Shown here piece by piece: positions 7,780 through 16,522 of a DNA stretch of 64,000 nucleotides; the stretch's first letter is position 1, and each line of letters opens with the position of its first letter. The position numbers and the translations under genes are program-made. The notes beneath the pieces are model-generated. The model did no database searches, was not told the origin of the DNA, and saw only the letters and a program-made list of their open reading frames with translations. The stretch is from Halovenus salina. Lineage in GTDB: Archaea; Halobacteriota; Halobacteria; Halobacteriales; Haloarculaceae. Location of the stretch: contig NZ_CP112972.1 in the NCBI RefSeq assembly GCF_026410925.1, forward strand, positions 1,922,001 through 1,986,000, written 5' to 3'.

Positions 7780-9018
7780 TCAGAAGCTGCTGTCGGGGTG
7801 TTCCCACTCGTCGGCGTACGCCTGCTGGCGCTCGGTCAGCCCTTCGGTCGAGAGGCCGAGCGTGTCGAGTTTCCGGTCTGCCACTGCACGGTCGAGCCGG
7901 TCGGGGATGTTGTACAGCCCCGGCTCCAGGTCGACTCCGTCGGCGAGCATGTCGTAGGCGGCGACGACCATCATTGCGAAGGTGGTGTCCATCACCTCGG
8001 CCGGGTGGCCCTGGCTGTAGGGGCCGGTCAGGTTGACGAGCCGTCCGTCCGCGAGCAGATTCAGCTCGCGGCCGTCGGGAAGGTGATAGCGGGTGATACC
8101 CTCCTTGGGCGTCGTCGTCTCCTCGGCCATTCCTTCGAGTGCACCGACGTCGATTTCCACGTCGAAGTGGCCGGCGTTGGAGATGATTGCGCCGTCGGGC
8201 ATCCGCTCAAAGTGTCGTTCCCGGATGACGTCGCGGTTGCCCGTCGACGTGATGAACAGCTCGCCAGCTTCGGCGGCCTCGTCCATATCCATCACGCGGT
8301 GGCCGTCCATATGCGCTTCCAGGGCCTTCCGGGGGTCGGCCTCGGTGACGATGGTCTGTGCGCCCATCCCTCGGGCTTTGCGGGCGATGCCACGGCCACA
8401 GTAGCCGTAGCCACAGACCACCACGTCCCGGCCCGAGACCAGCGAGTTCGTCGTGATGGCGATGTTCGTGAGCGCGGATTCGCCGGTCCCGTGGACGTTG
8501 TCGAAGAAGTGTTTCATCGGCGTGTCGTTGACGCCATAGACAGGGAACGAAAGCACGCCCTCCTCGTCCATCGCTTCGAGACGCGTGATGCCGGCGGTGG
8601 TCTGCTCGCCGCCGCCGATGACGGTTTCGGCCACCTCGGGGTGGTCGGCGTGGACCTTGGCAATGAGTTCACAGCCGTCGTCGAGGATGAAATCGGGCTC
8701 GTGTTTGAGCAGGTCGTGCTGTGCCTCGTCGAACTCCGCGTCTGTCATCCCTTCCCAGGCGAAGGCGGTGATACCGTCGTGCTTGTCGAGTGCGTCGACG
8801 ACGTCGCCGTGGGTGCTCTGGGGTTCACTCGGCGCGAACAGCACCTCGGCACCCGCGGCGTGAAGTGTCTCGATTGCGACGCCGGTCTTTGCCTCCAGAT
8901 GTGAGGCAAAGGCGACGGTGTACCCCGACAGCGGCTTGGTCTGGCTGTACTCTTCCCGGAGCGATTCGAGTACCGGCGTGTGGTCGCGCGCCCACGTGAG
9001 TGGGTCTGTTGCCGTCAT
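7780..9018 (-). CDS. ahcY: Adenosylhomocysteinase
   Basis: 412 residues, close to the archaeal family length. Hydrolyses S-adenosylhomocysteine to adenosine and homocysteine, removing the product inhibitor of methyltransferases and feeding the methyl cycle. The substrate domain opens with LSGYTVAFASHLEAKTGV. The NAD-binding Rossmann motif is VVVCGYGYCGRGIA (GxGxxG), followed by the STGNRDVI loop and NAGHFDVEID typical of the family. The C-terminal segment lacks the eight-residue extension seen in eukaryotic enzymes, as usual in Archaea. The epimerase gene follows at 37 bp. The window-start fragment (1-155) may be a paralogue. Confidence 0.97.
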   Translation of the reverse strand: MTATDPLTWARDHTPVLESLREEYSQTKPLSGYTVAFASHLEAKTGVAIETLHAAGAEVLFAPSEPQSTHGDVVDALDKHDGITAFAWEGMTDAEFDEAQHDLLKHEPDFILDDGCELIAKVHADHPEVAETVIGGGEQTTAGITRLEAMDEEGVLSFPVYGVNDTPMKHFFDNVHGTGESALTNIAITTNSLVSGRDVVVCGYGYCGRGIARKARGMGAQTIVTEADPRKALEAHMDGHRVMDMDEAAEAGELFITSTGNRDVIRERHFERMPDGAIISNAGHFDVEIDVGALEGMAEETTTPKEGITRYHLPDGRELNLLADGRLVNLTGPYSQGHPAEVMDTTFAMMVVAAYDMLADGVDLEPGLYNIPDRLDRAVADRKLDTLGLSTEGLTERQQAYADEWEHPDSSF

Positions 9019-9120
9019 ACCTGAGACAACGATGGAATTTCAATAAGCGCTGTGGTCGCCCCCCTCGGCTGTCGACGAACCGTCATGTTCTCCTCTAATA
9101 TTTGGTAGACATTAACACTC

Positions 9121-9363
9121 ATGATGCTGGAGTCTGTATGCGTCGATATGGTCATCCCAGGCTACGACCCACAAGACCTCGACGACATGCTGGAATCGCA
9201 CGTCGACACAGCCGAGGTGGAAGCGCTTCTAACCGACAGCGAGCTGGCGTCGTACCGAAACGGCAGCGAGGCGCTCATTGACCTGCTCGACAGCGAGGAT
9301 TTACACGCGCTGGCCGAGACCAACGACCTCCCGATGGACGTGCCCGAAAGCCACGCCGAGTGA
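9121..9363 (+). CDS. Small acidic protein of unknown function
   Basis: 80 residues, strongly acidic, predicted mostly helical, with a repeated leucine/acidic pattern (DLDDMLESHV, VEALLTDSEL, LIDLLDSEDLHAL). No known domain is recognised. The ATG at 9121 is taken because a TATA-like stretch (CTAATATTT, about 9094-9102) sits some 23 nt upstream, as expected for a leaderless mRNA; a second in-frame ATG at 9148 is possible. It stands alone between divergent ahcY and the membrane-protein pair. Confidence 0.6.
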   Translation: MMLESVCVDMVIPGYDPQDLDDMLESHVDTAEVEALLTDSELASYRNGSEALIDLLDSEDLHALAETNDLPMDVPESHAE

Positions 9364-9429
9364 GTCACACCGCGGCAACGGCATCGACTGTCCCCGAACA
9401 GTCTTGAGGTTCGGCGTCGATGGTGGAGT

Positions 9430-10044
9430 ATGGCAGAGCTGTCACCACAGGATTTGCTGGCTGACAGGCGGACCAACGCGGTCGTCGCCTGGCTGTTCGT
9501 CGTCTTTCTCGGGGCTGTCGTCGTCGAGAGCGTCCTCGACGGCGACCTCCCGTGGGCGCTGTTCGTCCTCGGCATTGTCGCCTGCTGTATCGTGCCGCCG
9601 GTCGCCTTCCGTGACCCGGAGACGATGCTCCCCTGGGAGGTCGTCGCGCTGGCCGGGCTCCCGACGTTCGGGCAGGCGGTTACGCCCGCGCTGATTCCTG
9701 GCGAGTTGCTGGTGTACGTCTCCGTGGCGGCGCTTGCCCTGGTCGTCGCGGTCGAACTCGACCTGTTCACTGACGTCCGGATGACAATCGGATTCGCCAT
9801 CGCGTTTGTCGTCGTCGTCACACTCGCAGCAGCAGGCGTTGGCGCGGTCGTCCGCTGGCGGGTGGACCTGTTGTTCGACACGGCGCTGTTGCTCGAACCG
9901 GGGGTGAGCGACCAGGTTATCCACGACGACCTGATGGTCGAGTTCATATACTCCGCGGTGGCGGGACTCGCCGCCGGTGTCATCTTCCAGCTGTACTTCC
10001 GTCGCCCCGCGATGGACGACCGGATTGTGGAGGGTGACCAATGA
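9430..10044 (+). CDS. Integral membrane protein of unknown function
   Basis: 204 residues with about six predicted membrane segments: VVAWLFVVFLGAVVVESVL, ALFVLGIVACCIVPPVAF, a helix around VVALAGLPTFGQAV, LLVYVSVAALALVVAVEL, IGFAIAFVVVVTLAAAGVGA, and FIYSAVAGLAAGVIFQLYF near the end. Acidic soluble tails are at both ends. The stop codon overlaps the start of the next membrane-protein gene by 4 bp, so the two are almost certainly co-translated and may work together. No catalytic motif is recognised. Confidence 0.75.
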   Translation: MAELSPQDLLADRRTNAVVAWLFVVFLGAVVVESVLDGDLPWALFVLGIVACCIVPPVAFRDPETMLPWEVVALAGLPTFGQAVTPALIPGELLVYVSVAALALVVAVELDLFTDVRMTIGFAIAFVVVVTLAAAGVGAVVRWRVDLLFDTALLLEPGVSDQVIHDDLMVEFIYSAVAGLAAGVIFQLYFRRPAMDDRIVEGDQ

Positions 10045-10703
10045 GACTCCGGGACCGCCTCGGTCTCTCGGAACAACGCCAGCGTCAACTCAGCCGGGGG
10101 ATGCAGCTGACGCTGTTTGGACTGCTCTTTATTGCACTCGAACGCCAGGAACCGGCGCTCCTCGTTACCGTCGGAATCGGCCTCTCGGTGACATTTCTCC
10201 CGGCGATACTCGAACGCGACCACGAGATTCCGATGGACGCGGGGCTGACGCTGTGGATTACCGCTGCCGCTTTCCTCCATACCTTCGGCGTCGTCGGTAT
10301 TCCTGGTACCGGCAACTCACTCTACGGGGCCATCCCAATCTATGACAACATCACCCACGCACTCTCGGCGTCGGTCGTCGCGGGTGTCGGCTACGCCGCA
10401 GTCCGGGCCTTCGACGAGCATTCGGAGGGTATCCACCTCCCGCCGCGGTTCATGTTTGTGTTCATCCTCGTGTTCGTCGTCGCCTTCGGCGTTGTCTGGG
10501 AAATTCTGGAGTTCAGCATCGCCCAGGCAGCGGCCGCGCTCGGCTCCGAGACGACGGGCTTCTCCCAGCACGGCCTCGACGACACGCTGCTCGACCTCGT
10601 CTTCGATGCGCTGGGCGGCGTCATCGTCGCCATCTGGGGGGCCGCCCACCTCACGGCCGTCTCCGACGCCGTCTGGGAGCGTCTGCGCGGCGTCGAGAGC
10701 TAG
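10041..10703 (+). CDS. Integral membrane protein, YjdF/DUF2238-like
   Basis: 220 residues, about six predicted membrane segments. The sequence YDNITHALSASVVAGVGYA, the VVWEILEFSIAQ helix and the GLDDTLLDLVFDALGGVIVAIWG ending resemble the YjdF/DUF2238 membrane family, in which Asp/His residues in helices are conserved. Function of that family is not established. It is coupled to the preceding membrane gene by a 4-bp overlap and its stop codon overlaps the stop of the convergent thioesterase gene. Confidence 0.75.
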   Translation: MRLRDRLGLSEQRQRQLSRGMQLTLFGLLFIALERQEPALLVTVGIGLSVTFLPAILERDHEIPMDAGLTLWITAAAFLHTFGVVGIPGTGNSLYGAIPIYDNITHALSASVVAGVGYAAVRAFDEHSEGIHLPPRFMFVFILVFVVAFGVVWEILEFSIAQAAAALGSETTGFSQHGLDDTLLDLVFDALGGVIVAIWGAAHLTAVSDAVWERLRGVES

Positions 10704-11086
10704 CCCGTCTTGTAGACGCCGCGGGCGTCGGCGAGCAGGGTGTCGTCTGCGGCAGCGAACACCTCGACGTCGACTGTCCCGACGTCATCGCCGCACCGAA
10801 CCACGTCGGCCTCTGCGTAGATGTCGCCCGTTGCGGCGCTGAGGTAGTCGATTCGCATGTCGATTGTCGGCACCGGCTGGTCGACGACCGAGACCAGTGC
10901 CGCCCCGCCGACGGTATCGGCGAGCGTGAACGTCACGCCGCCGTGGGCCATGAGCTGGTCCTCGTTCCAGGAAAGATCCTCGTCCACCTCGAGATGACCC
11001 TCGGCGTGGCCGTCAGCGACCTCGGTGACCTCGACTCCCAGTAGCTGTGCAAACGGCATCCCCTCGAAGAATGCTTCGACATCCAT
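10700..11086 (-). CDS. PaaI-type hotdog-fold thioesterase
   Basis: 128 residues from the ATG at 11086. Hotdog-fold acyl-CoA thioesterases of the PaaI/YbgC group carry the catalytic motif seen here as NEDQLMAHGGVTFTLADTVGG (His-Gly-Gly followed by Asp in the helix). It would hydrolyse aromatic or medium-chain acyl-CoA esters; the exact substrate is unknown. The start is supported by a TATA-like GTTTATG about 28 nt upstream. A perfect 17-bp hairpin lies just beyond that promoter (11131-11167). Confidence 0.85.
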   Translation of the reverse strand: MDVEAFFEGMPFAQLLGVEVTEVADGHAEGHLEVDEDLSWNEDQLMAHGGVTFTLADTVGGAALVSVVDQPVPTIDMRIDYLSAATGDIYAEADVVRCGDDVGTVDVEVFAAADDTLLADARGVYKTG

Positions 11087-11130
11087 ACCGCGGGCTATCA
11101 CTGCTGTCCACATAAACGTGTGCGCTTTCT

Positions 11131-11167
11131 GTCTTGGCCCCCGTTACACAGTAACGGGGGCCAAGAC
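11131..11167. repeat. Perfect 17-bp inverted repeat with a 3-nt loop
   Basis: Left arm GTCTTGGCCCCCGTTAC (11131-11147), loop ACA, right arm GTAACGGGGGCCAAGAC (11151-11167). All 17 pairs match. It is not followed by a T-rich run on either strand, so a plain terminator is unlikely. It marks the left limit of the AT-richer DUF3800 patch and lies about 45-80 bp upstream of the thioesterase start. Confidence 0.85.
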
Positions 11168-11289
11168 GAAGGTTTAATTGTAGTACCCCTGCTATGCTAA
11201 CATGAGCAGGTGACACGGAGGTCGATGATCCCTCCCTGAAGGGGTATGAGCCCTCCAGTGTTGCCTGGTAGGTTCTACACTTGGGCAGA

Positions 11290-11394
11290 CTACCGACTAG
11301 CAAACCGTAGCTCATCAACAGAGGTCACGGCTTGTTGAAGACCCCCCTTCCTGTAATGACGTGCCCAAGAATAAGCTGCGATGTCTGCCAACTG
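11290..11394 (-). pseudogene. C-terminal piece of the DUF3800 gene, cut off by the ISH3-family element
   Basis: The minus strand from the 3-bp repeat (11392-11394) to the stop at 11290 encodes LADIAAYSWARHYRKGGLQQ followed by 13 more residues. This is the expected end of a DUF3800 protein, whose C-terminal motif is GLQxADxxAY. Joining it to the 5' piece at 12867-13469 through one copy of the repeat (CAG, Gln) gives ...KVPGLQ-LADIAAY... in frame. The open frame seen here continues into the element up to 11520, but those upstream residues are encoded by the element end. Confidence 0.85.
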
Positions 11395-12863
11395 TCGGTA
11401 CTTCACGAACGAGTCGACACAGCGTGATCTGAACGCCACAAACGAATCACTTTCTGTATGATTTTGGGGGAGATTCTCGCAACCACTGTGAAAGAACGGA
11501 CGGCAGAAACGAGCTACCACACCAAACGGACGAGAACAGGCAATTTTACGCCGGTGCTGCAGAGAGCTGTCGCTGACGGATCCTCGGACAGGCCGTGGGC
11601 TGACCGCGGTCAGCCCGCGGCTGCCACCGAGCCGTACGTCTCAGGAACACCCACACCGTTCGCCTCGACGTACCAGCGTCGCTCTAACTCGTCTTCGAGT
11701 TCGTTCCGAATCCAGTCACAGAACGTCTTGAACGTGAACTCCTCCGGGAGGTCGCGCCCGCCCCGCCGCGGGCGGGCGACGACCGCCCATCGGAGCACGA
11801 GCCACAGATTCTCCAGCAGTGCCGCGACGAGCATTATCGCAAATCGCACGACGGGATCACGCGTTGTCGTGATCCCTCGTGCTTGCCGAAGCAACCGGTA
11901 ACTCGTCTCGATGCCTGAGCGTTTCCTGTAGAGGCGTTCGACTTTCTTCGGTGACTTTTCAGCAACGCCACAGGCGACGTAGCCCCGAACAACCTCTCCG
12001 TGTTTGCCACGGTCGCCATTCTGGTAGGAGACTGCGACCGCGAGCGGGATCTGAAGCTCCCGCTCGCTGTCCTTGTACATGCGATAGGTCGTCATGTACG
12101 ACTTGTGTACGTCGAGTTTGTCCTTCATGCGCTCACCTTTCTTGGGAACGTGAACGACCGTTGCAGCGATCTCACGGGAACGGCGGATGACGCGTTCGTT
12201 GTAGAACCCGCTGTCGGCAAGCAGGAGGTCGATTTCGAAGGGATAGTTCTCGACGCGGGCGAGCACGCGCTCGACCGCGTCGGCCTCGTCTTCGTCGTTG
12301 CGGACGTACGTCATCGCCAGCGTCACTGGCTTTTCGTTGGAAACGATGTACGCCGTACAGTATCGGTGACACGTTGTGGTCCCATCTTTGGGGGACATTG
12401 AACAGAGTTCGCCTTCATCGGCGTAGTGATCGCCGTGGTAGGGGTTATCGATAAAGTCGATGGAGACGATTCTCGACCGGTCAGCGTCGAGAATCGTCAT
12501 AGCTAGGCGAGCGAGTAGGAGGTTAGCGACGAATTCGAGCCACTGCCGATTGAGTGTATGTAGCCACGTCAAGACGGTGTCGTCGCATGGTGTTCCGTCG
12601 GTGTCCTTGCAGGTTTCCCAAATCGAGGTCTGATTGGTGCAGGCCAAAATGACGACGAGCCAGATATCGCCGGGGTCGAGGGGGCTCCCCTCGACACCCG
12701 GCAACGGGAGTGGAGTGATGACCTCTTCCGCTACGTCTTTTACCTCCGACGCCGAAAGATAACCGTCTGGATTGGGGAGCTTGAACACATCCTAATCCAG
12801 ACACTTTCTCGTGGTCAAATCAACGATTCAATCTAACCGATTACGCTGTTCGTGAAGTACCGA
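11395..12863 (-). mobile_element. ISH3-family insertion sequence (1,469 bp) inserted in the DUF3800 gene
   Basis: Terminal inverted repeats are TCGGTACTTCACGAAC (11395-11410) and its exact complement GTTCGTGAAGTACCGA (12848-12863). The element is flanked by the direct repeat CTG (11392-11394 and 12864-12866), read as a 3-bp target duplication. Inside is one complete DDE transposase gene on the minus strand, with about 200 bp of non-coding sequence between its stop and the left end. Everything needed for movement appears intact, so the element may be active. Confidence 0.9.
11610..12788 (-). CDS. ISH3-family DDE transposase
   Basis: 392 residues. Catalytic residues lie in IVSIDFIDNPYHGD (first Asp), LLLADSGFYNERVI (second Asp) and RSGIETSYRLLRQ (Glu), the spacing and context found in haloarchaeal ISH3/IS4-like transposases; the TTTRDPVVRFAIMLVAALLENLWL and ARPRRGGRDLP stretches are also characteristic. 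It shares this layout with the broken copy at 53276-54420 but is a clearly different member. It catalyses cut-and-paste movement of the element that carries it. No frameshift or internal stop is visible. Confidence 0.93.
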   Translation of the reverse strand: MFKLPNPDGYLSASEVKDVAEEVITPLPLPGVEGSPLDPGDIWLVVILACTNQTSIWETCKDTDGTPCDDTVLTWLHTLNRQWLEFVANLLLARLAMTILDADRSRIVSIDFIDNPYHGDHYADEGELCSMSPKDGTTTCHRYCTAYIVSNEKPVTLAMTYVRNDEDEADAVERVLARVENYPFEIDLLLADSGFYNERVIRRSREIAATVVHVPKKGERMKDKLDVHKSYMTTYRMYKDSERELQIPLAVAVSYQNGDRGKHGEVVRGYVACGVAEKSPKKVERLYRKRSGIETSYRLLRQARGITTTRDPVVRFAIMLVAALLENLWLVLRWAVVARPRRGGRDLPEEFTFKTFCDWIRNELEDELERRWYVEANGVGVPETYGSVAAAG

Positions 12864-13469
12864 CTGTAAACCAGGAACCTTCGTGCTATCTCGTAACTCA
12901 AAGTTGACGGGGTGATCAAGAAGGTCAATACCAGAGAGTAGCTCGTCAACCTCCTCAGAAGGGTTCTTCCAGGTGTCTGAGTCCAGTACAATAGTCACCT
13001 CGGTAAACGTGTCATGAGCGACAATCTGGTTATGCAGTAATGGGTTTATTGCTGATATCAACGATAGACTCTGCAGTTTCTGTGCGCAATCTAACTGGGA
13101 ATCGAAACTGTTCCCGATAATTTCCAAGGCTAAATCGGTGTGTAACTGCTTGATAGAGTACCGTAAAGGACATGCAGTCTCCCACGGTGGACGGGCTTGT
13201 TTGATTGTGTTATCATCATATGCGAACTGTTCAATACACGGAACGACGTGGTTTAGAATGTCTGTCGGCAATCGGGAACCCTTTAATTCAGAAGCCTGAA
13301 AATTCTCTAGCTTCTGATTCACGGTCGTTAGTAGCTGACCAACCGTCGATTGCCCAACCTTGTGAAGGTTAGACTGGTCAGAGAGACACCAACACGCTGC
13401 AACAGTATAGTACGAACCACGTGAACAGTTGCCGCTTTCGTCCACAAATAGATAGAGATGATCAGTCAT
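12828..13469 (-). pseudogene. DUF3800 protein, N-terminal 202 residues, interrupted by an insertion sequence
   Basis: The frame begins at 13469 with MTDHLYLFVDESGN, the signature of DUF3800 proteins, a family with a predicted RNase H-like fold (Asp10, Glu11) often found near mobile DNA and defence genes; its biochemical role is unproven. The authentic sequence ends at KVPGLQ near 12867; the last 11 residues (SVLHEQRNRLD) are read from the insertion-sequence end and are not native. The missing end is at 11290-11394. Intact, it would be about 235 residues. Base composition is visibly AT-richer than the flanking genes, which suggests acquisition by transfer. Confidence 0.85.
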
Positions 13470-13653
13470 TCGCTATCTGTTATTGCTTAAGGATTTAATT
13501 CGGGCTTAAAATAATGTTCTGTTGCAGAGTTGTATTCTCAAAAGTAACTATATTCTTGATGTTTTCCGAGCATCGATTGGATATTCCTTGCTATCAAATG
13601 ATTCAGATTTTCCTTTTCGCCCCTGTTTTTGTTCTCTAATCCCAATTAGCTCC

Positions 13654-14748
13654 ATGAGCAGCCTGTTTTCAAAACTCTCGCTGCGCGAGACGACAGCACC
13701 CAACCGAATCATGGTCTCGCCCATGTGTCAGTACTCCTGTGAGGGCCGCGACGGGCACGCGACCGACTGGCATCAGGTCCATCTCGGGTCGCGGGCGGTC
13801 GGCGGCGCGGGCATCGTCATGACCGAGGCCACTGCAGTCGAAGCCAGGGGGCGCATCTCGCCGGAGGATTTGGGCATCTGGGACGACGCCCACGTCGAGT
13901 CGCTGCGACGCCTCACCGACTTTATCAGCTCACAGGGCTCGATTCCGGCGATTCAGCTCGCCCACGCCGGCTGGAAGGGGTCGACCGTTCGCCCGCGCGA
14001 CGGCCACGACACCATCCCCGCCGACGAAGACGGCGGCTGGACCGTCGCCGGGCCGACGACGGACTCGTTCCCCTACGACCGCCCGGAGCCGGCCATCGAA
14101 CCGCTGGACAGCGAGGGCATCGACGGGGTCATCGAGGCATTCGGCCGCGCGGCCGAACGGGCAGTCGAAGCGGGCTTCGAGGTCGTCGAGGTACACGCGG
14201 CCCACGGTTACCTGCTCCACGAGTTCCTCTCGCCGGTCACCAACACCCGCGAGGACGACTACGGCGGCGACTTCGAGGGCCGAACACGGCTTACCCGCGA
14301 GGTGACCGCCGAGGTGCGCGAACGCGTGCCCGACGGGATTCCGGTCTTCGTACGCATCTCGGCGACCGACTGGCTGCCCGAGCCCTCCTGGACCGTCGAG
14401 GAGTCGGCCCGCCTGGCCGACTGCCTGGCCGAACTCGGCGCAGACCTCGTCGACGTGAGTAGCGGCGGCATCAGCCCGAACTCGTATCCTGACTACCAGG
14501 GACCGAACTACCAGCTCCCGCTGGCCGAACAAATCAAGAACGACACCGAGACGGACATCGCCGTCGGCGCTGTCGGGGCAGTCACGACGCCAGAACAGGC
14601 CGAGGCAATCGTCGCCAACGACCGAGCGGATCTCGTCATCGTCGGCCGGGAACACCTCCGGGACCCCTACTTCGGACTGCGTGCGGCCGCCGCTCTCGGG
14701 GCGGATGTCGACGGGCCACCACAGTACCGCGGCATCGTCCAGGATTGA
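13654..14748 (+). CDS. Old yellow enzyme family NADH:flavin oxidoreductase (YqjM-like)
   Basis: 364 residues from the ATG at 13654 (MSSLFSKLSLRETTAPNRIM); the open frame upstream is AT-rich and not coding. A FMN TIM-barrel ene-reductase that reduces activated C=C bonds with NAD(P)H. Seen motifs: N-terminal NRIMVSPMCQYS (the Cys of the YqjM subgroup), the VHAAHGYLLHEFLSPVTN substrate/FMN stretch with HxxH-like histidines, REDDYGGDFEGR, and the C-terminal phosphate-binding ADLVIVGREHLRDPYF. The length suits the short thermophilic-like OYE class. The physiological substrate is unknown. Confidence 0.93.
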   Translation: MSSLFSKLSLRETTAPNRIMVSPMCQYSCEGRDGHATDWHQVHLGSRAVGGAGIVMTEATAVEARGRISPEDLGIWDDAHVESLRRLTDFISSQGSIPAIQLAHAGWKGSTVRPRDGHDTIPADEDGGWTVAGPTTDSFPYDRPEPAIEPLDSEGIDGVIEAFGRAAERAVEAGFEVVEVHAAHGYLLHEFLSPVTNTREDDYGGDFEGRTRLTREVTAEVRERVPDGIPVFVRISATDWLPEPSWTVEESARLADCLAELGADLVDVSSGGISPNSYPDYQGPNYQLPLAEQIKNDTETDIAVGAVGAVTTPEQAEAIVANDRADLVIVGREHLRDPYFGLRAAAALGADVDGPPQYRGIVQD

Positions 14749-14772
14749 GCTAGAGTGGCCCGTCTCGGACGG

Positions 14773-16452
14773 TCAGTCGCCGTCTGAAACGGCGCGGTCG
14801 AAGCGCATCTCGACGGTCGTTCCCTCGTCGACGGTGATGTCGAGCGTCCCGCCCGAGCGCTCGACCAGCCACTTTATCAGCCAGAGACCGGTTCCGCTGC
14901 CGTGTGAGAGAGCGGTCTCCTCGTCGCGTTCGACCACCTCTCGCTCGGTTTCGGGGACTCCGGGGCCGTCGTCGACGACTCTCACGAGCACGTCCGTCTC
15001 TCTGTTTTCGACGGTCATCACGACCCGTTCTCCCTCGTCGGTGTGTTCGACCGCGTTGACCAGTGCCTCCCGGATTGCGGCGTCTATTCCCTCGATTGCG
15101 ACGATATCGGCCGACTTAGGTACGTCGTGTTCAATACGAGCGTCGGGATACTGGTCGCGGAGGTCCGCAACGATGACCCGAGTCAGCCGGGCAACGTCGA
15201 CGGTCGTTCGCTCGCTCTCGCCGCCGATGAGTTCTTCGAGCTCTCGCACCTTGGTGCCACTGGCCGTCAACGACTCGCCGGCGTCCACTATCCGCTCGGC
15301 GAGTGAGCGAACCTGTGGGTCCTCTGTGGCTCGTTCGATGGTCTGTGCGTTCCCGATGATGATGCTCATGTCGTTCCGGAGGTTATGACGCAACAGCCGG
15401 TTCGTTACCTGGAGCCGCTGGCGGTCGGTTTTCCGGTCGGTGATGTCCCGGAGAACGAGCGCGTGCCCGACGACGCTGTCGTGAACGTCGGTAATCGGTG
15501 TTGCTCTGACCTCCAACGTGCGGTTGTTCGGTGTGTCGACCTCGACGGCTCGCTCCGTCCCGTCGAGGTCGATTGCCGACAGGGCCGGTATCTCTCCGAC
15601 CGCCTGCCCGGTGAGGTCGTCGGTCCCGAGTACCGAAGCCGCTGCCGGATTACATTCGATGGCAATATCGTCCTCATCCGTGACGACGACCGCATCCTGA
15701 ATCGCCTCGACGGCGGCCTCCTGGCCGACCGCCGCGGTCGGCGCGAGTGCCTCGAAGAGGTTCCCACGGAAGATAGTAAAGGCAAACAGTATCCCCGTTA
15801 CCGGGAACGTCAGCGGCGTGAGGTCGATACCTGGGGCTGAGAACCCCAGTGCCGAAATTAGATATCCTACGGCCGGCATGAACGACCCGAGCAACAGCGC
15901 GGCCGCCTGGTCGGTGTACATGTCTCGGTGTCGAACGACCATCCGGACGAGCAGTGCCGTCGCGACTGCAATCAGGAGATAGGAGTAGATGTTGAAAACC
16001 AACTGCCAGACGCCGTTCTCGTATCTGAGTATCGTCACGGCTCCGAGGTCCTCGACCAACGGGTCGGACCACAGCAGGTCGTGCATCGAGGATGTCCAGG
16101 CCAGGACGACAGTCGCCGTTGGGACCGAGGCAAGCGCGCCGACGGTCCACCGGTTTGTCCACGCCATGATTCCGCTGTATTCCAGGGCGAAAAGCAGCCA
16201 GAAGACCGGGACGAACCCGCTCCCCATCCAGTTCAGACGAAGCCAGACGAGCCGAATTCCGAGGTCGTGGGTGAGCAGCCCCAGCCCATAGAAGCCGGCC
16301 CACGCTGCCATTCCGATCAGCAGGCCGGTCAGCGGCGTTGCGCCAGGCTCTGTTCGGTTCCGCCAGGTGTAGGTCGCAATTGCCAGCGAGAACAGCGCCG
16401 CCACGAACAGAAGTGGCACGTAGGCCACCAGCTGTGCCGAGGCCGTGGCCAT
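14773..16452 (-). CDS. Membrane sensor histidine kinase with 7-helix N-terminal domain and PAS
   Basis: 559 residues. Residues 1 to about 235 form seven predicted membrane helices of the histidine-kinase N-terminal 7TM type. A PAS domain follows (about 245-345, starting with AVEAIQDAVVVTDEDDIAIECNP). The phospho-acceptor His356 is in LLRHNLRNDM, then the ATPase domain with N-box EALVNAVEHTD, G1 box DDGPGVP and G2 box GSGTGLWL. It should autophosphorylate in response to a membrane or cytosolic signal and pass phosphate to a response regulator; no regulator is adjacent. The signal is not known. Confidence 0.9.
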   Translation of the reverse strand: MATASAQLVAYVPLLFVAALFSLAIATYTWRNRTEPGATPLTGLLIGMAAWAGFYGLGLLTHDLGIRLVWLRLNWMGSGFVPVFWLLFALEYSGIMAWTNRWTVGALASVPTATVVLAWTSSMHDLLWSDPLVEDLGAVTILRYENGVWQLVFNIYSYLLIAVATALLVRMVVRHRDMYTDQAAALLLGSFMPAVGYLISALGFSAPGIDLTPLTFPVTGILFAFTIFRGNLFEALAPTAAVGQEAAVEAIQDAVVVTDEDDIAIECNPAAASVLGTDDLTGQAVGEIPALSAIDLDGTERAVEVDTPNNRTLEVRATPITDVHDSVVGHALVLRDITDRKTDRQRLQVTNRLLRHNLRNDMSIIIGNAQTIERATEDPQVRSLAERIVDAGESLTASGTKVRELEELIGGESERTTVDVARLTRVIVADLRDQYPDARIEHDVPKSADIVAIEGIDAAIREALVNAVEHTDEGERVVMTVENRETDVLVRVVDDGPGVPETEREVVERDEETALSHGSGTGLWLIKWLVERSGGTLDITVDEGTTVEMRFDRAVSDGD

Positions 16453-16522
16453 TGTTAGCTAATCGAGCCACCTGTTAAAGAATCTACTGATAACCGAGAT
16501 GCCCCTCAGACGAGGCCAACGG

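Noticed and set aside
11168-11289. Possible C/D-box RNA or IS200/IS605 end (CCCTCCCTGAAGGGG, CGATGATC)
   Set aside because: The boxes deviate from RTGATGA/CTGA at several positions and no second pair is placed correctly; there is no TnpA or TnpB gene nearby.
11290-11520. A separate 76-residue minus-strand gene
   Set aside because: It is the DUF3800 C-terminus plus sequence from the insertion-sequence end; the join lies at 11394/11395.
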